Source of the DNA: Flammeovirgaceae bacterium
GTDB lineage: Bacteria; Bacteroidota; Bacteroidia; Cytophagales; Cyclobacteriaceae
Assembly: GCA_016709845.1 (NCBI GenBank)
Contig: JADJMA010000046.1
Coordinates: 1-15,244 of the forward strand
Length of the DNA: 15,244 bases
Reading direction: 5' to 3'
Shown here: piece by piece, positions 7,729 to 15,011 of the stretch
Layout: each line of letters starts with the position of its first letter
How positions within the stretch are numbered: position 1 is the stretch's first letter
Position numbers and translations under genes: made by a program
Notes under the pieces: generated by a model
Told to the model about the DNA's origin: nothing
Database searches by the model: none
The model's input: only the letters and a program-made list of their open reading frames with translations

Positions 7729-9518
7729 TTACATTTTATCTGGCACCCGTATACCCAAAACCGCCATTGCTTTTTCAATGGTGTTGGCTGTTACTTGTGA
7801 GAAGGCTATTCTAAATCTCAATTTAGCAGGATCACTCTCATTAAAAATGGGAATGGCCTGATAAAACTGGTTATACTCCTTTGCCAATTCAAAGGCATAG
7901 TTAGCAACAATGGCGGGCGAATACTCGCGGGCAGCTTCTTGCAGTTTAGTTGTGTATTGATTGATCTTAAAATTACTTCACGCTCTGAAGGTTCTAACGC
8001 ACTTACCTTTTGAAGGTCAGCAACTTCAGGCACAATGTTTAACATGATTCCGCTTTTCTTAAAATAGATTTGATCCGTGCGTGCGTGTACTGAATAAACG
8101 GACCCGTATGACCTTGCAGTTGAATGGACTCATTCGGATCAAACATCATCCGTTTTTTTGGATCGACTTTGAGTAAGAAGAATTTCAACGCACCCAAGCC
8201 AATCATCTCGGCAAGGTCGCTCACTTCCTGTTCAGTCATTTCATCGATCTTGCCAAGCTCGCGGGTTTGTTTGGCCGCTTCCTCCACCATCTCCTCCATC
8301 AAATCATCAGCATCTACAACAGTGCCCTCACGACTTTTCATTTTTCCTGTAGGCAAATCAACCATGCCGTATGAAAGATGATAACACTTCTTTGCCCCAC
8401 TCGTAGCCGAGCTTTCCTAAAATCAAAAACAATACTTTGAAATGGTACTCCTGTTCATTCCCAACGGTATAAACCTGACCTTCAATTTTTGGGAAATCAC
8501 GGAAACGTAAAATAGCAGTGCCAATATCTTGTGTCATATACACCGAAGTGCCATCGCTACGCAACAATACTTTCTGATCTAAGCCATCAGCAGTAAGATC
8601 AACCCACACCGAGCCATCTTCTTTTTTGAAAAATACACCTTGTTCAACTCCACGCAACACTTCATCTTTTCCTAACAAGTAGGTAGTTGATTCATAGTAT
8701 AACTTTTCGAAGTCAACACCCATGCGTGTGTACGTAGCATCGAAGCCTGCGTACACCCAGCCATTCATGGTGCTCCAGAGTTTTAAAGTTTCCAGATCTT
8801 TTTGTTCCCATTGCTGAAGCATTTGTACTGCCAACTTCATGATAGGCGCTTGCTTCTCAGCTTCTTCTTTGGTTACTCCTTTTTCTTCAAGCTCTTTGCA
8901 TTGGGCTTTATAGGTCTTATCGAATTCTACATAATATTTACCAACTAACTTATCGCCTTTCAAGCCAGTGCTCTCCGGTGTTTCGCCTTTGCCAAATAAT
9001 TTCCACGCGGCCATTGATTTACAAATGTGAATGCCGCGATCATTAATGATTTGTACTTTATGAACGGTATAGCCAAGTGCTTTATAAATCTCGGCAACCG
9101 AATAGCCGAGAAAATTATTTCGCAGATGCCCCAGATGAAGAGGTTTGTTTGTATTCGGGGAAGAGTACTCCACCATGATTTCCTTACCGAGTGGCTTCGC
9201 ATTGCCAAAGGAAGCATCTGAGTAAATCGCTTCAAAAACTTTTACCCAAACGGCATCGCTAATACTTAGGTTAAGAAATCCCTTTACCACATTAAACTTG
9301 CTCACCAATCCCGAATGTGTTTGTAAATATTCTCCTACTACTTGCGCAGTCTCCTCAGGTTTCTTTTTTGAAATTTTCGTGAGATGAAAACAAACCAATG
9401 TATGAGAACCTTCAAATTCAACATTGGTCGGTTGTATCTGAAGCTGATCAATAGATTGATTGAACAGAGCCGTCACGGCTTTTTGTATTTCAGAGCGAAG
9501 GGATTGTTCGAGATTCAT
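7729..9518 (-). CDS. argS: Arginyl-tRNA synthetase (three frameshifts)
   Basis: A class I aminoacyl-tRNA synthetase that charges tRNA-Arg; cytoplasmic and essential. The N-terminal additional domain (about 1-105) is followed by EYSSPNTNKPLHLGHLRNN, with the ATP-binding HLGH at residues 128-131. VYMTQDIGTA follows in the catalytic domain, then LPTGKMKSREGTVVDADDL, the counterpart of the KMSKS loop. The C-terminal part holds the helical anticodon-binding domain, with HTGPFIQYTHARI and a final GIRVPDKM. The frame changes near 8372, 8047 and 7968; each is explained by a single base and the protein reads on smoothly in the next frame. The restored length of about 597 residues is normal for Bacteroidota. 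A broken essential gene is not plausible in a living cell unless another copy exists, so these breaks are best read as sequence errors. Confidence 0.95.
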
Positions 9519-9530
9519 AGGAAGTCAATA

Positions 9531-9572
9531 GTCCATAGTATTCAGTCCATAGTCTATAGTATTTAGTCTATA
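9531..9572. repeat. Two tandem copies of a 21-base repeat
   Basis: Copies at 9531-9551 and 9552-9572 differ at three positions, all C/T. Each copy itself contains the submotif GTC(C/T)ATA twice, and a further GTCAATA lies just to the left. It sits just upstream of argS and downstream of the deoxyhypusine synthase-like gene. I see no coding function. Confidence 0.8.
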
Positions 9573-9598
9573 GACTTTGGACTCAAGACTAAATACTA
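9557..9598. repeat. 13-bp perfect inverted repeat overlapping the tandem repeats
   Basis: The arms TAGTATTTAGTCT (9557-9569) and AGACTAAATACTA (9586-9598) pair perfectly around a 16-base loop. The hairpin ends two bases before the stop codon of the deoxyhypusine synthase-like gene, so in RNA it could act as a 3'-end structure or processing site; no T run follows. It could also be a dispersed palindromic element. Confidence 0.7.
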
Positions 9599-9599
9599 A

Positions 9600-10575
9600 T
9601 TAAAGATCAAGGATATAAGCAAACATTAAAGGTGCTACAATAGTCGCATCGCTTTCTACAATAAACTTGGGAGTTTCAATACTGAGTTTTCCCCACGTAA
9701 TTTTTTCATTAGGCACAGCACCGGAGTACGATCCATAGAAGTTGTAGAATCGCTGATCTGGCAGAAATAACTCCAGAACGGAACGCCATCGCGTTCTAAA
9801 TCCTGATGCAACATCGGCACCACACAAATCGGGAAGTCACCGGCAATACCACCACCAATCTGGAAGAAACCAATGCCATGTTCACCAGCGTTGTTGGTAT
9901 ACCAATCCGCTAACCATACCATGTATTCAATTCCACTTTTCATGGTGGAAGCTTTCAACTCACCAGTCAAAACATACGAAGCAAAAATATTTCCCATCGT
10001 ACTATCTTCCCAACCTGGTACAACCATTGGCATGTTACGTTCTGCAGCAGCGATCATCCAACTGTTGGTTGGATCGATTTCATAATATTGTTTCAGCACG
10101 CCACTGTTAATCATGCGAAACATAAACTCGTGTGGAAACAAACGCTCGCCCTTATCTTCAGCATCTTTCCACACTTTAAACAAATGTTCTTGCAATCTGC
10201 GGAACGCTTCTTCTTCCGGTATACACGTATCGGTAACACGGTTCAAGTGGTTGCCTAATAAATCCCACTCATCTTGCGGAGTAAGATCACGATAGTTTGG
10301 AATGCGCTTGTAGTACGAATGCGCCACCAGATTCATGATGTCTTCTTCCAGATTGGCTCCTGTACACGAGATAATGTCCACTTTACCCTGACGAATCATT
10401 TCAGCAAAACTGATTCCCAGCTCGGCCGTACTCATTGCGCCAGCCAGTGAAACCAACATTTTTTGCCTTCAGCAATATGCTTTTTATACCCTTTGGCTGC
10501 ATCTACCAGAGCTGCAGCGTTAAAATGGAGGTAATTCTTTTCAATAAAGGTGGAGATCGGTCTGTTTTGGCTCAT
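9600..10575 (-). CDS. Deoxyhypusine synthase-like protein (two frameshifts)
   Basis: A homolog of deoxyhypusine synthase (NAD-dependent aminobutyl transfer from spermidine). Bacteria lack eIF5A hypusination, so bacterial members probably act on small polyamines; homospermidine synthesis is known for some relatives. The start at 10575 gives MSQNRPISTFIEKNYLHFNA. MLVSLAGAMSTAELG (about 40-54) and CTGANLEED (71-79) match the NAD-binding region. IGGGIAGDFPICVVP (240-254, at 9815-9859) occupies the place where true synthases carry GGGxxKHHIxNAN with the catalytic lysine. The lysine and the HHI.NAN residues are absent. Frames break near 10452 (an A run one base short) and 9743; restored, the end reads SYSGAVPNEKITWGKL and MFAYILDL. 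Length is about 325 residues. The reaction catalysed is open. Confidence 0.88.
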
Positions 10576-10596
10576 GATTGATGTGAAATTTGATGC

Positions 10597-10626
10597 GAAA
10601 AATAAGTAAACCAATCAAGGTTTCAA
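10597..10626 (-). promoter_or_regulatory. Candidate promoter of the deoxyhypusine synthase-like gene
   Basis: On the minus strand TTG (10624-10626), 19 bases, then TATTTTTC (10597-10604) resembles the Bacteroidota TTTG-N19-TAnnTTTG promoter with one mismatch in the -7 element. It would start transcription about 16 bases before the start codon. Confidence 0.4.
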
Positions 10627-10812
10627 GGATAAAAATGCTTGGGCGGCCCTGTAGCTATCGGGAATGCTACAATCTATTTACCCTTCGCTCCTACCCATTC
10701 GGTAAAAAGGATTTCCGCTGCTACCCCTGCCGCAGGATCAACTACCAACGAAGCTTTGCATCCTCAGGCAGAAATACATGACACCAAAACGAAGAAAGCA
10801 ATCTTGTAAGAT
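10627..10812. other. Stretch without a convincing gene, with a 16-base near-palindrome
   Basis: Neither strand gives a protein I recognise. Leftward from about 10800 a hydrophobic stretch (KIAFFVLVSCISA) looks like the beginning of a lipoprotein, but it runs into a stop at once, so a small decayed or frameshifted gene is possible. The 16-mer at 10647-10662 (CCCTGTAGCTATCGGG) is a palindrome apart from two base pairs, and TGTAGC and GCTACA (10650-10671) can form a 6-bp stem. Confidence 0.35.
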
Positions 10813-11166
10813 CTAACTACTCTTCCTAACAAAAATAGATTTTAGAGCCATCGCTCCGAAGCCTTCAACTTTGCAATCAATATTATGATCGCCATCGGTA
10901 AGCTTGATGTTTTTTACTTTGGTACCCGCCTTAATTACTTTGCTTGCACCCTTTACAGGTAAATCTTTAATAGTGACAACAGTATCCCCATCTTGTAGCA
11001 AAGTACCATTGGCATCTTTCACTACTGATGAATCAGTTTCTTCTTCTACTACTTCTATCGTTTCGCTAGGATTCCATTCGTGCCCACATTCGGGACACAT
11101 CATGGAGGTGCCGGTTGGGTATCCGTATAATGATTGGCAACTGGGACATTTGTTAGATTCTGACAT
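10813..11166 (-). CDS. yjdM: PhnA/YjdM-family zinc-ribbon protein
   Basis: A 117-residue protein with an N-terminal zinc ribbon, CPSC at 8-11 and CPEC at 24-27, followed by HEW. An acidic linker (about 33-50) precedes the PhnA domain (DANGTLLQDGDTVVTIKDLPVKG, then KVIKAGTKVKNIKL and DCKVEGFGAMALKSIFVRK), a small SH3-like barrel. The family was named for alkylphosphonate uptake, but the E. coli gene is not needed for that and the true role is unclear. No phosphonate genes are nearby. The ATG at 11166 is well placed and the frame is intact. It stands divergent to the nucleotidyltransferase pair. Confidence 0.93.
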   Translation of the reverse strand: MSESNKCPSCQSLYGYPTGTSMMCPECGHEWNPSETIEVVEEETDSSVVKDANGTLLQDGDTVVTIKDLPVKGASKVIKAGTKVKNIKLTDGDHNIDCKVEGFGAMALKSIFVRKSS

Positions 11167-11179
11167 ACTGAATTTTGGG

Positions 11180-11187
11180 CAAAAGTA
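11180..11187 (-). promoter_or_regulatory. Candidate -7 element of yjdM
   Basis: TACTTTTG on the minus strand is an exact match to TAnnTTTG, 13 bases before the start codon of the PhnA-type gene. A TTG lies 16 bases further upstream, shorter than the usual 19. Confidence 0.4.
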
Positions 11188-11279
11188 ATCAAGTTAGAAA
11201 TAACAATTCCCATTTGCTATCAGGTAGGAAGACCTGACAGCTCTATTTTGTCCGACCTACGGTTTCTAAACTTTTTAGC

Positions 11280-11287
11280 TAACTTTG
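11280..11287 (+). promoter_or_regulatory. Candidate -7 element of the nucleotidyltransferase pair
   Basis: TAACTTTG matches TAnnTTTG exactly and ends 9 bases before the ATG at 11297, so the leader would be very short. No TTG is found at the usual distance. An imperfect operator-like inverted repeat (TCAGGT and ACCTGA, 11220-11237) lies about 45 bases upstream. Confidence 0.4.
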
Positions 11288-11296
11288 ACTCTACCA

Positions 11297-11506
11297 ATGA
11301 AAGTCATCGTTTACGATAATATTGAAAAGAAGAACCTTCCTGATGAAGTGGATTATAAAGCGCTCACATCAAAGGATGCGCTTATTCAAACACTTGACCT
11401 GATGGATTTTTACGCAAAACTAAACTCGGTCAAAAAATCATTTGATGATACTACTCCATGGATTATTCTTCAAATGACAAACAAGCAAAATTATGCTAAC
11501 CAATGA
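11297..11506 (+). CDS. Small protein of unknown function, partner of the nucleotidyltransferase
   Basis: A 69-residue protein that I do not recognise. It starts KVIVYDNIEKKNLPDEVDYKAL, then has a predicted helix with DALIQTLDLMDFYAKLNSVKK and a short tail with TTPWIILQM. It is mixed in charge, with no membrane segment, no cysteines and no obvious DNA-binding motif. The ATG at 11297 is preferred because it follows a promoter-like element; no other ATG lies upstream in frame before it. Its last 14 bases overlap the start of the nucleotidyltransferase gene, which suggests translational coupling. By analogy with two-gene nucleotidyltransferase modules it may be an antitoxin or cofactor of the larger protein, but this is inference from layout only. 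Codon and base use resemble the surrounding genes. Confidence 0.75.
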   Translation: MKVIVYDNIEKKNLPDEVDYKALTSKDALIQTLDLMDFYAKLNSVKKSFDDTTPWIILQMTNKQNYANQ

Positions 11507-11978
11507 GCTGCGGGAAAATCTCCAAAAAGTTTGTGCGGGTTTAAACAAACATAAGATCGAGTACATGTTGGTTGGAGGAACTGCTGTTGGATATTATGGT
11601 TACAGACGTATTTCTGGAATTACGACAATAAGGCCTGATATCACCACTGATCTTGACTTCTGGTATAAACCAACACTAACCAATTATTTAAATCTCGTCA
11701 ACGCTTTATCAGAACTAGAAGTGGATACCAGTTCGTTGGATGATGTGATTTTTGATCCTCAAAAAACATTTCTAAAAATACCGCATACTCATTTTCATAC
11801 TGATTTTCTTCCTCAAATGAAAGGAGTCGACTCATTTACTGAATGCAAAAAAAGAGCATCCGTGGAGAATTTGGACGGGAACGAGTTATTTATTTTAAGC
11901 TTGGAAGATTTGCTAATGAACAAAGCTGCTGGGGAAGATCTTACGGATCAAAGTGATATCAATAATCTTAGTAAGTAA
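11493..11978 (+). CDS. Minimal nucleotidyltransferase, AbiEii/MNT-like
   Basis: A 161-residue protein of the DNA polymerase beta-like nucleotidyltransferase fold, close to the group annotated as AbiEii/AbiGii toxin-like or DUF6036. The first motif is YMLVGGTAVGYYGYRR (Gly28-Gly29). The metal-binding carboxylates are Asp53 and Asp55 in TTDLDFW, and Asp104 in HTDFLPQMKG is the third, so the active site looks complete. The C-terminal helix with LEDLLMNKAAGEDL resembles the usual closing motif, with the common GRxKD replaced by GEDLTD. Such enzymes transfer nucleotides to proteins or tRNA; several are toxins of toxin-antitoxin pairs. It overlaps the small gene upstream by 14 bases and is followed by a hairpin terminator. 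The two genes form an isolated plus-strand unit among leftward genes. Function and toxicity are not shown by sequence. Confidence 0.85.
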   Translation: MLTNELRENLQKVCAGLNKHKIEYMLVGGTAVGYYGYRRISGITTIRPDITTDLDFWYKPTLTNYLNLVNALSELEVDTSSLDDVIFDPQKTFLKIPHTHFHTDFLPQMKGVDSFTECKKRASVENLDGNELFILSLEDLLMNKAAGEDLTDQSDINNLSK

Positions 11979-12032
11979 GTCTAAGGCTTCAGTCTCAATA
12001 ATTATAGATATATCAGAAATATCTATTACTTA

Positions 12033-12068
12033 AAAAACCCTATCAAGATGAAGCTTGATAGGGTTTTT
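12033..12068. terminator. Bidirectional hairpin terminator
   Basis: A 15-bp perfect stem (AAAAACCCTATCAAG with its complement) closes a 6-base loop, with A and T runs on the two sides. It lies between the convergent nucleotidyltransferase pair and the M13 peptidase and can stop both. Confidence 0.9.
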
Positions 12069-12087
12069 ATTTTGATTTAATCAGGGA

Positions 12088-14106
12088 TTACCAAACCACA
12101 ATCCTTTCACTTTCAGGTTTATACATTTTATCACCTTCCTTCACATCAAATGCAGTATAGAATGGTGTAAAATTCATTAACGGTCCATTCACGCGCCACT
12201 TGGCAGGTGAGTGTGGGTTGGTATTAACATACATGCGTAAAAATTGATCCGTTGTTTTTACGCGCCATATTCTTGCCATGGAAATGAAGAAACGTTGGTC
12301 AGGTGTAAAACCATCCAGTTTCAGAGTGTCCTTTCCTTGCTCGGTCAATTTAAAGGCATCATACGCAATAGCTATTCCGGCAATATCGGCAGTATTTTCA
12401 CCTACAGTTAATGCGCCTTTTACATGCACGGAATCGAGCACAGTAAACGAATTATATTGATCAATCACTTGCTGGGGTCTGGCTTTGAATTTTTCATAGT
12501 CATATTTTGTCCACCAGTCTGTTACATTTCCAACTTTATCATACTGTGCCCCCTGATCATCAAAAGAGTGTGTAATCTCGTGGCCAATTACCATACCAAT
12601 GCCGCCATAGTTATGCATCATCCGCATTCAAATCAAAGTAAGGAGATTGTAAAATACCGGCAGGAAAAACAATTTCATTTAGGGGAGGATTGTTGTAGGC
12701 CGTTACGGTAGGCGGAGTAGTGTGCCACTCGGTTCTGTCAACCGGTTGATCCACTTTAGCAATCCTATAAGCATACTCATTTTTAGTAGCTGACAGTCGA
12801 TTTTCAAAATACTTGTCTTTGCTCACTTCTACATTGGAGTAATCTCTCCATTTATCCGGGTAACCGATCTTTTCCGTAAAGGCGTACAATTTTTCCTTTG
12901 CTTTTACTTTGGTGGAACTGCTCATCCACTCCAACCTAGTAATACGTGCTTCAAATGCTTTCTTCAGGTTGTCAACTAACACGCGCATACGTTTTTGGCA
13001 TCCTCAGGAAAATATTTTTTACATTATAATTGTGCCAGCGCATGCCCTATGTTGCGATCAACGGTTCTTAAGTCATCTCTTCGGCACGCGGTTTTTGAAA
13101 GGCTCGTCCGGTTAACATTTTAGGAGTACCCAAAAGAAGCATCGGCAAAAGGTTTACTTAACCAATTCCCAAAGGTGGTGAGGGAGTTCGCTTTCATATA
13201 AATTTTCCAATCATTTATAGAAACCGATTTAACACGCATTCAGCCATCGTAATACTACGCAGGCTGCCCTACATTAACTGAATCCGTCTTGACGCCTAAG
13301 TCACCAAAAGTTGCCCAGCCTATGTTTGGTTGTTTTTGCGATTGCGACTCATTGGCAATTTATTATAGTTGGCTTTCACATTACGCAGCAGCTCGATATT
13401 CGTTTTTGTGTACGGTGATCAGTTGCTTTCAATTCTATAAGGCAACACTTGCATTTTTCTTGCGGCAGCAGCAGCACTTCCAGTTAATTCCAAATAAGGT
13501 AGAGAGGTATTTTTATAGGCCTTTGAATGGCAAGGGTTGAAGAGTCTGTTCTGAAATAGCACCCTCTTCGGGTAACCCGATACCGGTTTGATCTCAACTG
13601 AACAATATTGATGTAGTTATGCTTATCATCAGGGCCTACATAAAACCAACGATGGAGCCATCGCCCAATTTTTTGTTCTTCAGCCACAACCATTAGCGAA
13701 GGCACATCGGTAATGGCATGGCCGACGGGGCAAGGATAGGTTTTATAGGCCCACAACCACGCTTATTAATGGTCGTTGTGCACATGCCCGAGGCGCAAAG
13801 TCGCCTACTTTTTTGGGCAATACTTCCTGCCAAGTTATTGACTCCTTGAAACGCTATCCAAAATTGCCTGAAGACGTATGCAACGCTGTGGGTAATTCAT
13901 AAACGAATAGGAGCCTACACCTGCCTGAGTGTCCGGTATTTTTGCCGTGTCATACCAAAATGCCGTTGGCATAGGTAAAGAAATCATCCTCGCTTCTAGA
14001 GTAGCTCATTCTGATAATACTACGTGTTTTACATTCGTACGTAGTTCTGCTTACAGGCTATGCACAATAGCAGCATAGCTAGTGAAAAGTAAAGGAGCTT
14101 CTTTCT
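12088..14106 (-). CDS. M13 family zinc metallopeptidase (neprilysin/PepO-like) lipoprotein, frameshifted
   Basis: A large zinc endopeptidase of the neprilysin family that cleaves oligopeptides, probably anchored in the envelope. Beyond the damaged start, KKLLYFSL, a hydrophobic helix and LCIAC (14053-14067) form a lipoprotein signal with the lipobox cysteine. The N-terminal domain is readable in pieces: FWYDTAKIPDTQAGVGSYSF (about 13920-13980), TDVPSL with EEQKIG, VGPDDKHNYINIVQL (13600-13650), FRTDSSTLAIQ. The catalytic half is cleaner: AFEARITRLEWMSSSTKVKAKEK, VNAYNNP-like VTAYNNPPLNEIVFPAGIL, then HEITH at 12568-12582 and GENTADIAG (12385-12401), supplying the zinc ligands and the catalytic glutamate. 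It ends at 12088 with ERIVVW. The total of about 673 residues is normal. One break lies near 12620; many lie beyond 13000. The true start codon is not legible. Confidence 0.9.
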
Positions 14107-14177
14107 TGGGCGAAATAGAATTTATGGATATTATCTAGTTAGAAAATTATCATCTGCAAGAAGAGATAAATTCCTTA

Positions 14178-14185
14178 CAAAACTA
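14178..14185 (-). promoter_or_regulatory. Candidate -7 element of the M13 peptidase gene
   Basis: TAGTTTTG on the minus strand fits TAnnTTTG and lies about 70 bases before the peptidase. No clear TTG is found behind it, and local sequence quality is poor. Confidence 0.3.
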
Positions 14186-14190
14186 GAATG

Positions 14191-14250
14191 AATAAACCTG
14201 AATTCGATAGTCACGGATGTTTATTTTGAGCGTAAAGCAGGTTTATTTTG
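14191..14250. repeat. Inverted and direct repeats in a divergent intergenic region
   Basis: AATAAACCTG (14191-14200) is exactly complementary to CAGGTTTATT (14238-14247), and GTTTATTTTG occurs twice in direct orientation (about 14220-14229 and 14241-14250). They lie between the divergent M13 peptidase and START-like genes and could be operator half sites. Confidence 0.5.
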
Positions 14251-14327
14251 GCAGCACAGTATAAAAACTATCTACTATCAGGTTGCAAAAGAAATAGCTA
14301 ATAAGTAGGGGTTTTTAGACAAAGCGG

Positions 14328-14356
14328 TTGTCTTACCTTTAAAGAACTTATCTTTG
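14328..14356 (+). promoter_or_regulatory. Promoter of the START-like gene
   Basis: TTG (14328-14330), 18 bases, then TATCTTTG (14349-14356) is a good match to the Bacteroidota vegetative promoter. Transcription would begin near 14361, which favours the ATG at 14381 over the one at 14360. Confidence 0.55.
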
Positions 14357-14380
14357 ACCATGCTGTCGAATCTGAAGCCA

Positions 14381-15011
14381 ATGAATTTTCTAGCATTGCT
14401 CCCTTATCTGTATCGCCAGTTTCGCGTATGCTCAAAATTCCGTACCCGAAAAATTTGAACTTGTAAAAGAGGATTCTCCTGTTTTCTTATTTACGAGCGT
14501 TGGATTACTTTTCCGGGCAAAGTTCCGACCGTTAGGGCACGGGAAGCGAAGAGCGAATTCATCTAGCTCTACAACCATACCTAAATTACTTTTTATCCTC
14601 AAGGATGAAGCAAATAAAAACCTCGCAAGCCCACTGGCTGAATTTAAAGTTTCTCCCGGCTGATACTATTCATTATCTGAGTATTCCTATCATGACATAC
14701 CCCCGCCTGTAAGTGATCAGGATCATTTTCTAAAATATCAATTGATTGAGAAATTGCCGGGAGAAAAATTTTATAGGTTTTCAATCCATTTCCATCCAAA
14801 ACTTGCTCCAATAAAAAGCGGGTAACACGAATGGAGTTAGCAGGAAGTTGGCTCTTTGAACATGGTAACTCCCACGCAGGTAAAAGTTACTTAGTCGAAT
14901 ACTCTCCACGCCTTTCAGCATACCCTGCATAAGTCCATCGATCCGGTTGTGCGTAGTAATCTCCTGAGTACCATTAAAAGCACTAAGCAAGTTCCAAGAG
15001 GAAAAAATTAA
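14381..15011 (+). CDS. Exported START-like (SRPBCC superfamily) lipid-binding protein, frameshifted
   Basis: Pieces in three frames join into a protein of about 210 residues. The start MNFLALL is followed by a hydrophobic core and ASFAYAQ, a signal peptide with a plausible cut before Q. The mature part reads SVPEKFELVKEDSPV, then a strand with ERWITFPGK, then LKDEA (about 14600), DTIHYLS and SYHDIP.PVSDQDHFLKYQL (14665-14750), GEKFYRFSIHFHP, GVTRMELAGSWLFE (about 14818-14860), and near the end IDPVVRSNLLSTIK. These are the landmarks of START-domain proteins seen in Bacteroidota, which have a hydrophobic cavity for a lipid or similar ligand. Ligand and role are unknown. At least seven indels interrupt the frame. 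The stop is at 15009-15011, or 15015 in another frame, adjoining the end of the convergent arginase gene. Confidence 0.7.

Noticed and set aside
8124..8381. Serine-rich plus-strand open frame of 85 codons
   Set aside because: It is the antisense shadow of the argS catalytic domain.
9523..9600. CRISPR array
   Set aside because: Repeats are only 21 bases, directly adjacent without spacers, and no cas genes are near.
10590..10781. Plus-strand open frame with CYPC and basic residues
   Set aside because: It has no family resemblance, lies over the probable leftward promoter and has atypical composition; not supported as a gene.
10904..11188. Plus-strand open frame of 94 codons
   Set aside because: Antisense to the well-supported PhnA-type gene.
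14781..14990. Minus-strand open frame of 69 codons
   Set aside because: The plus strand here reads as the C-terminal part of a START-like protein across frames; the minus frame has no homology that I can see.
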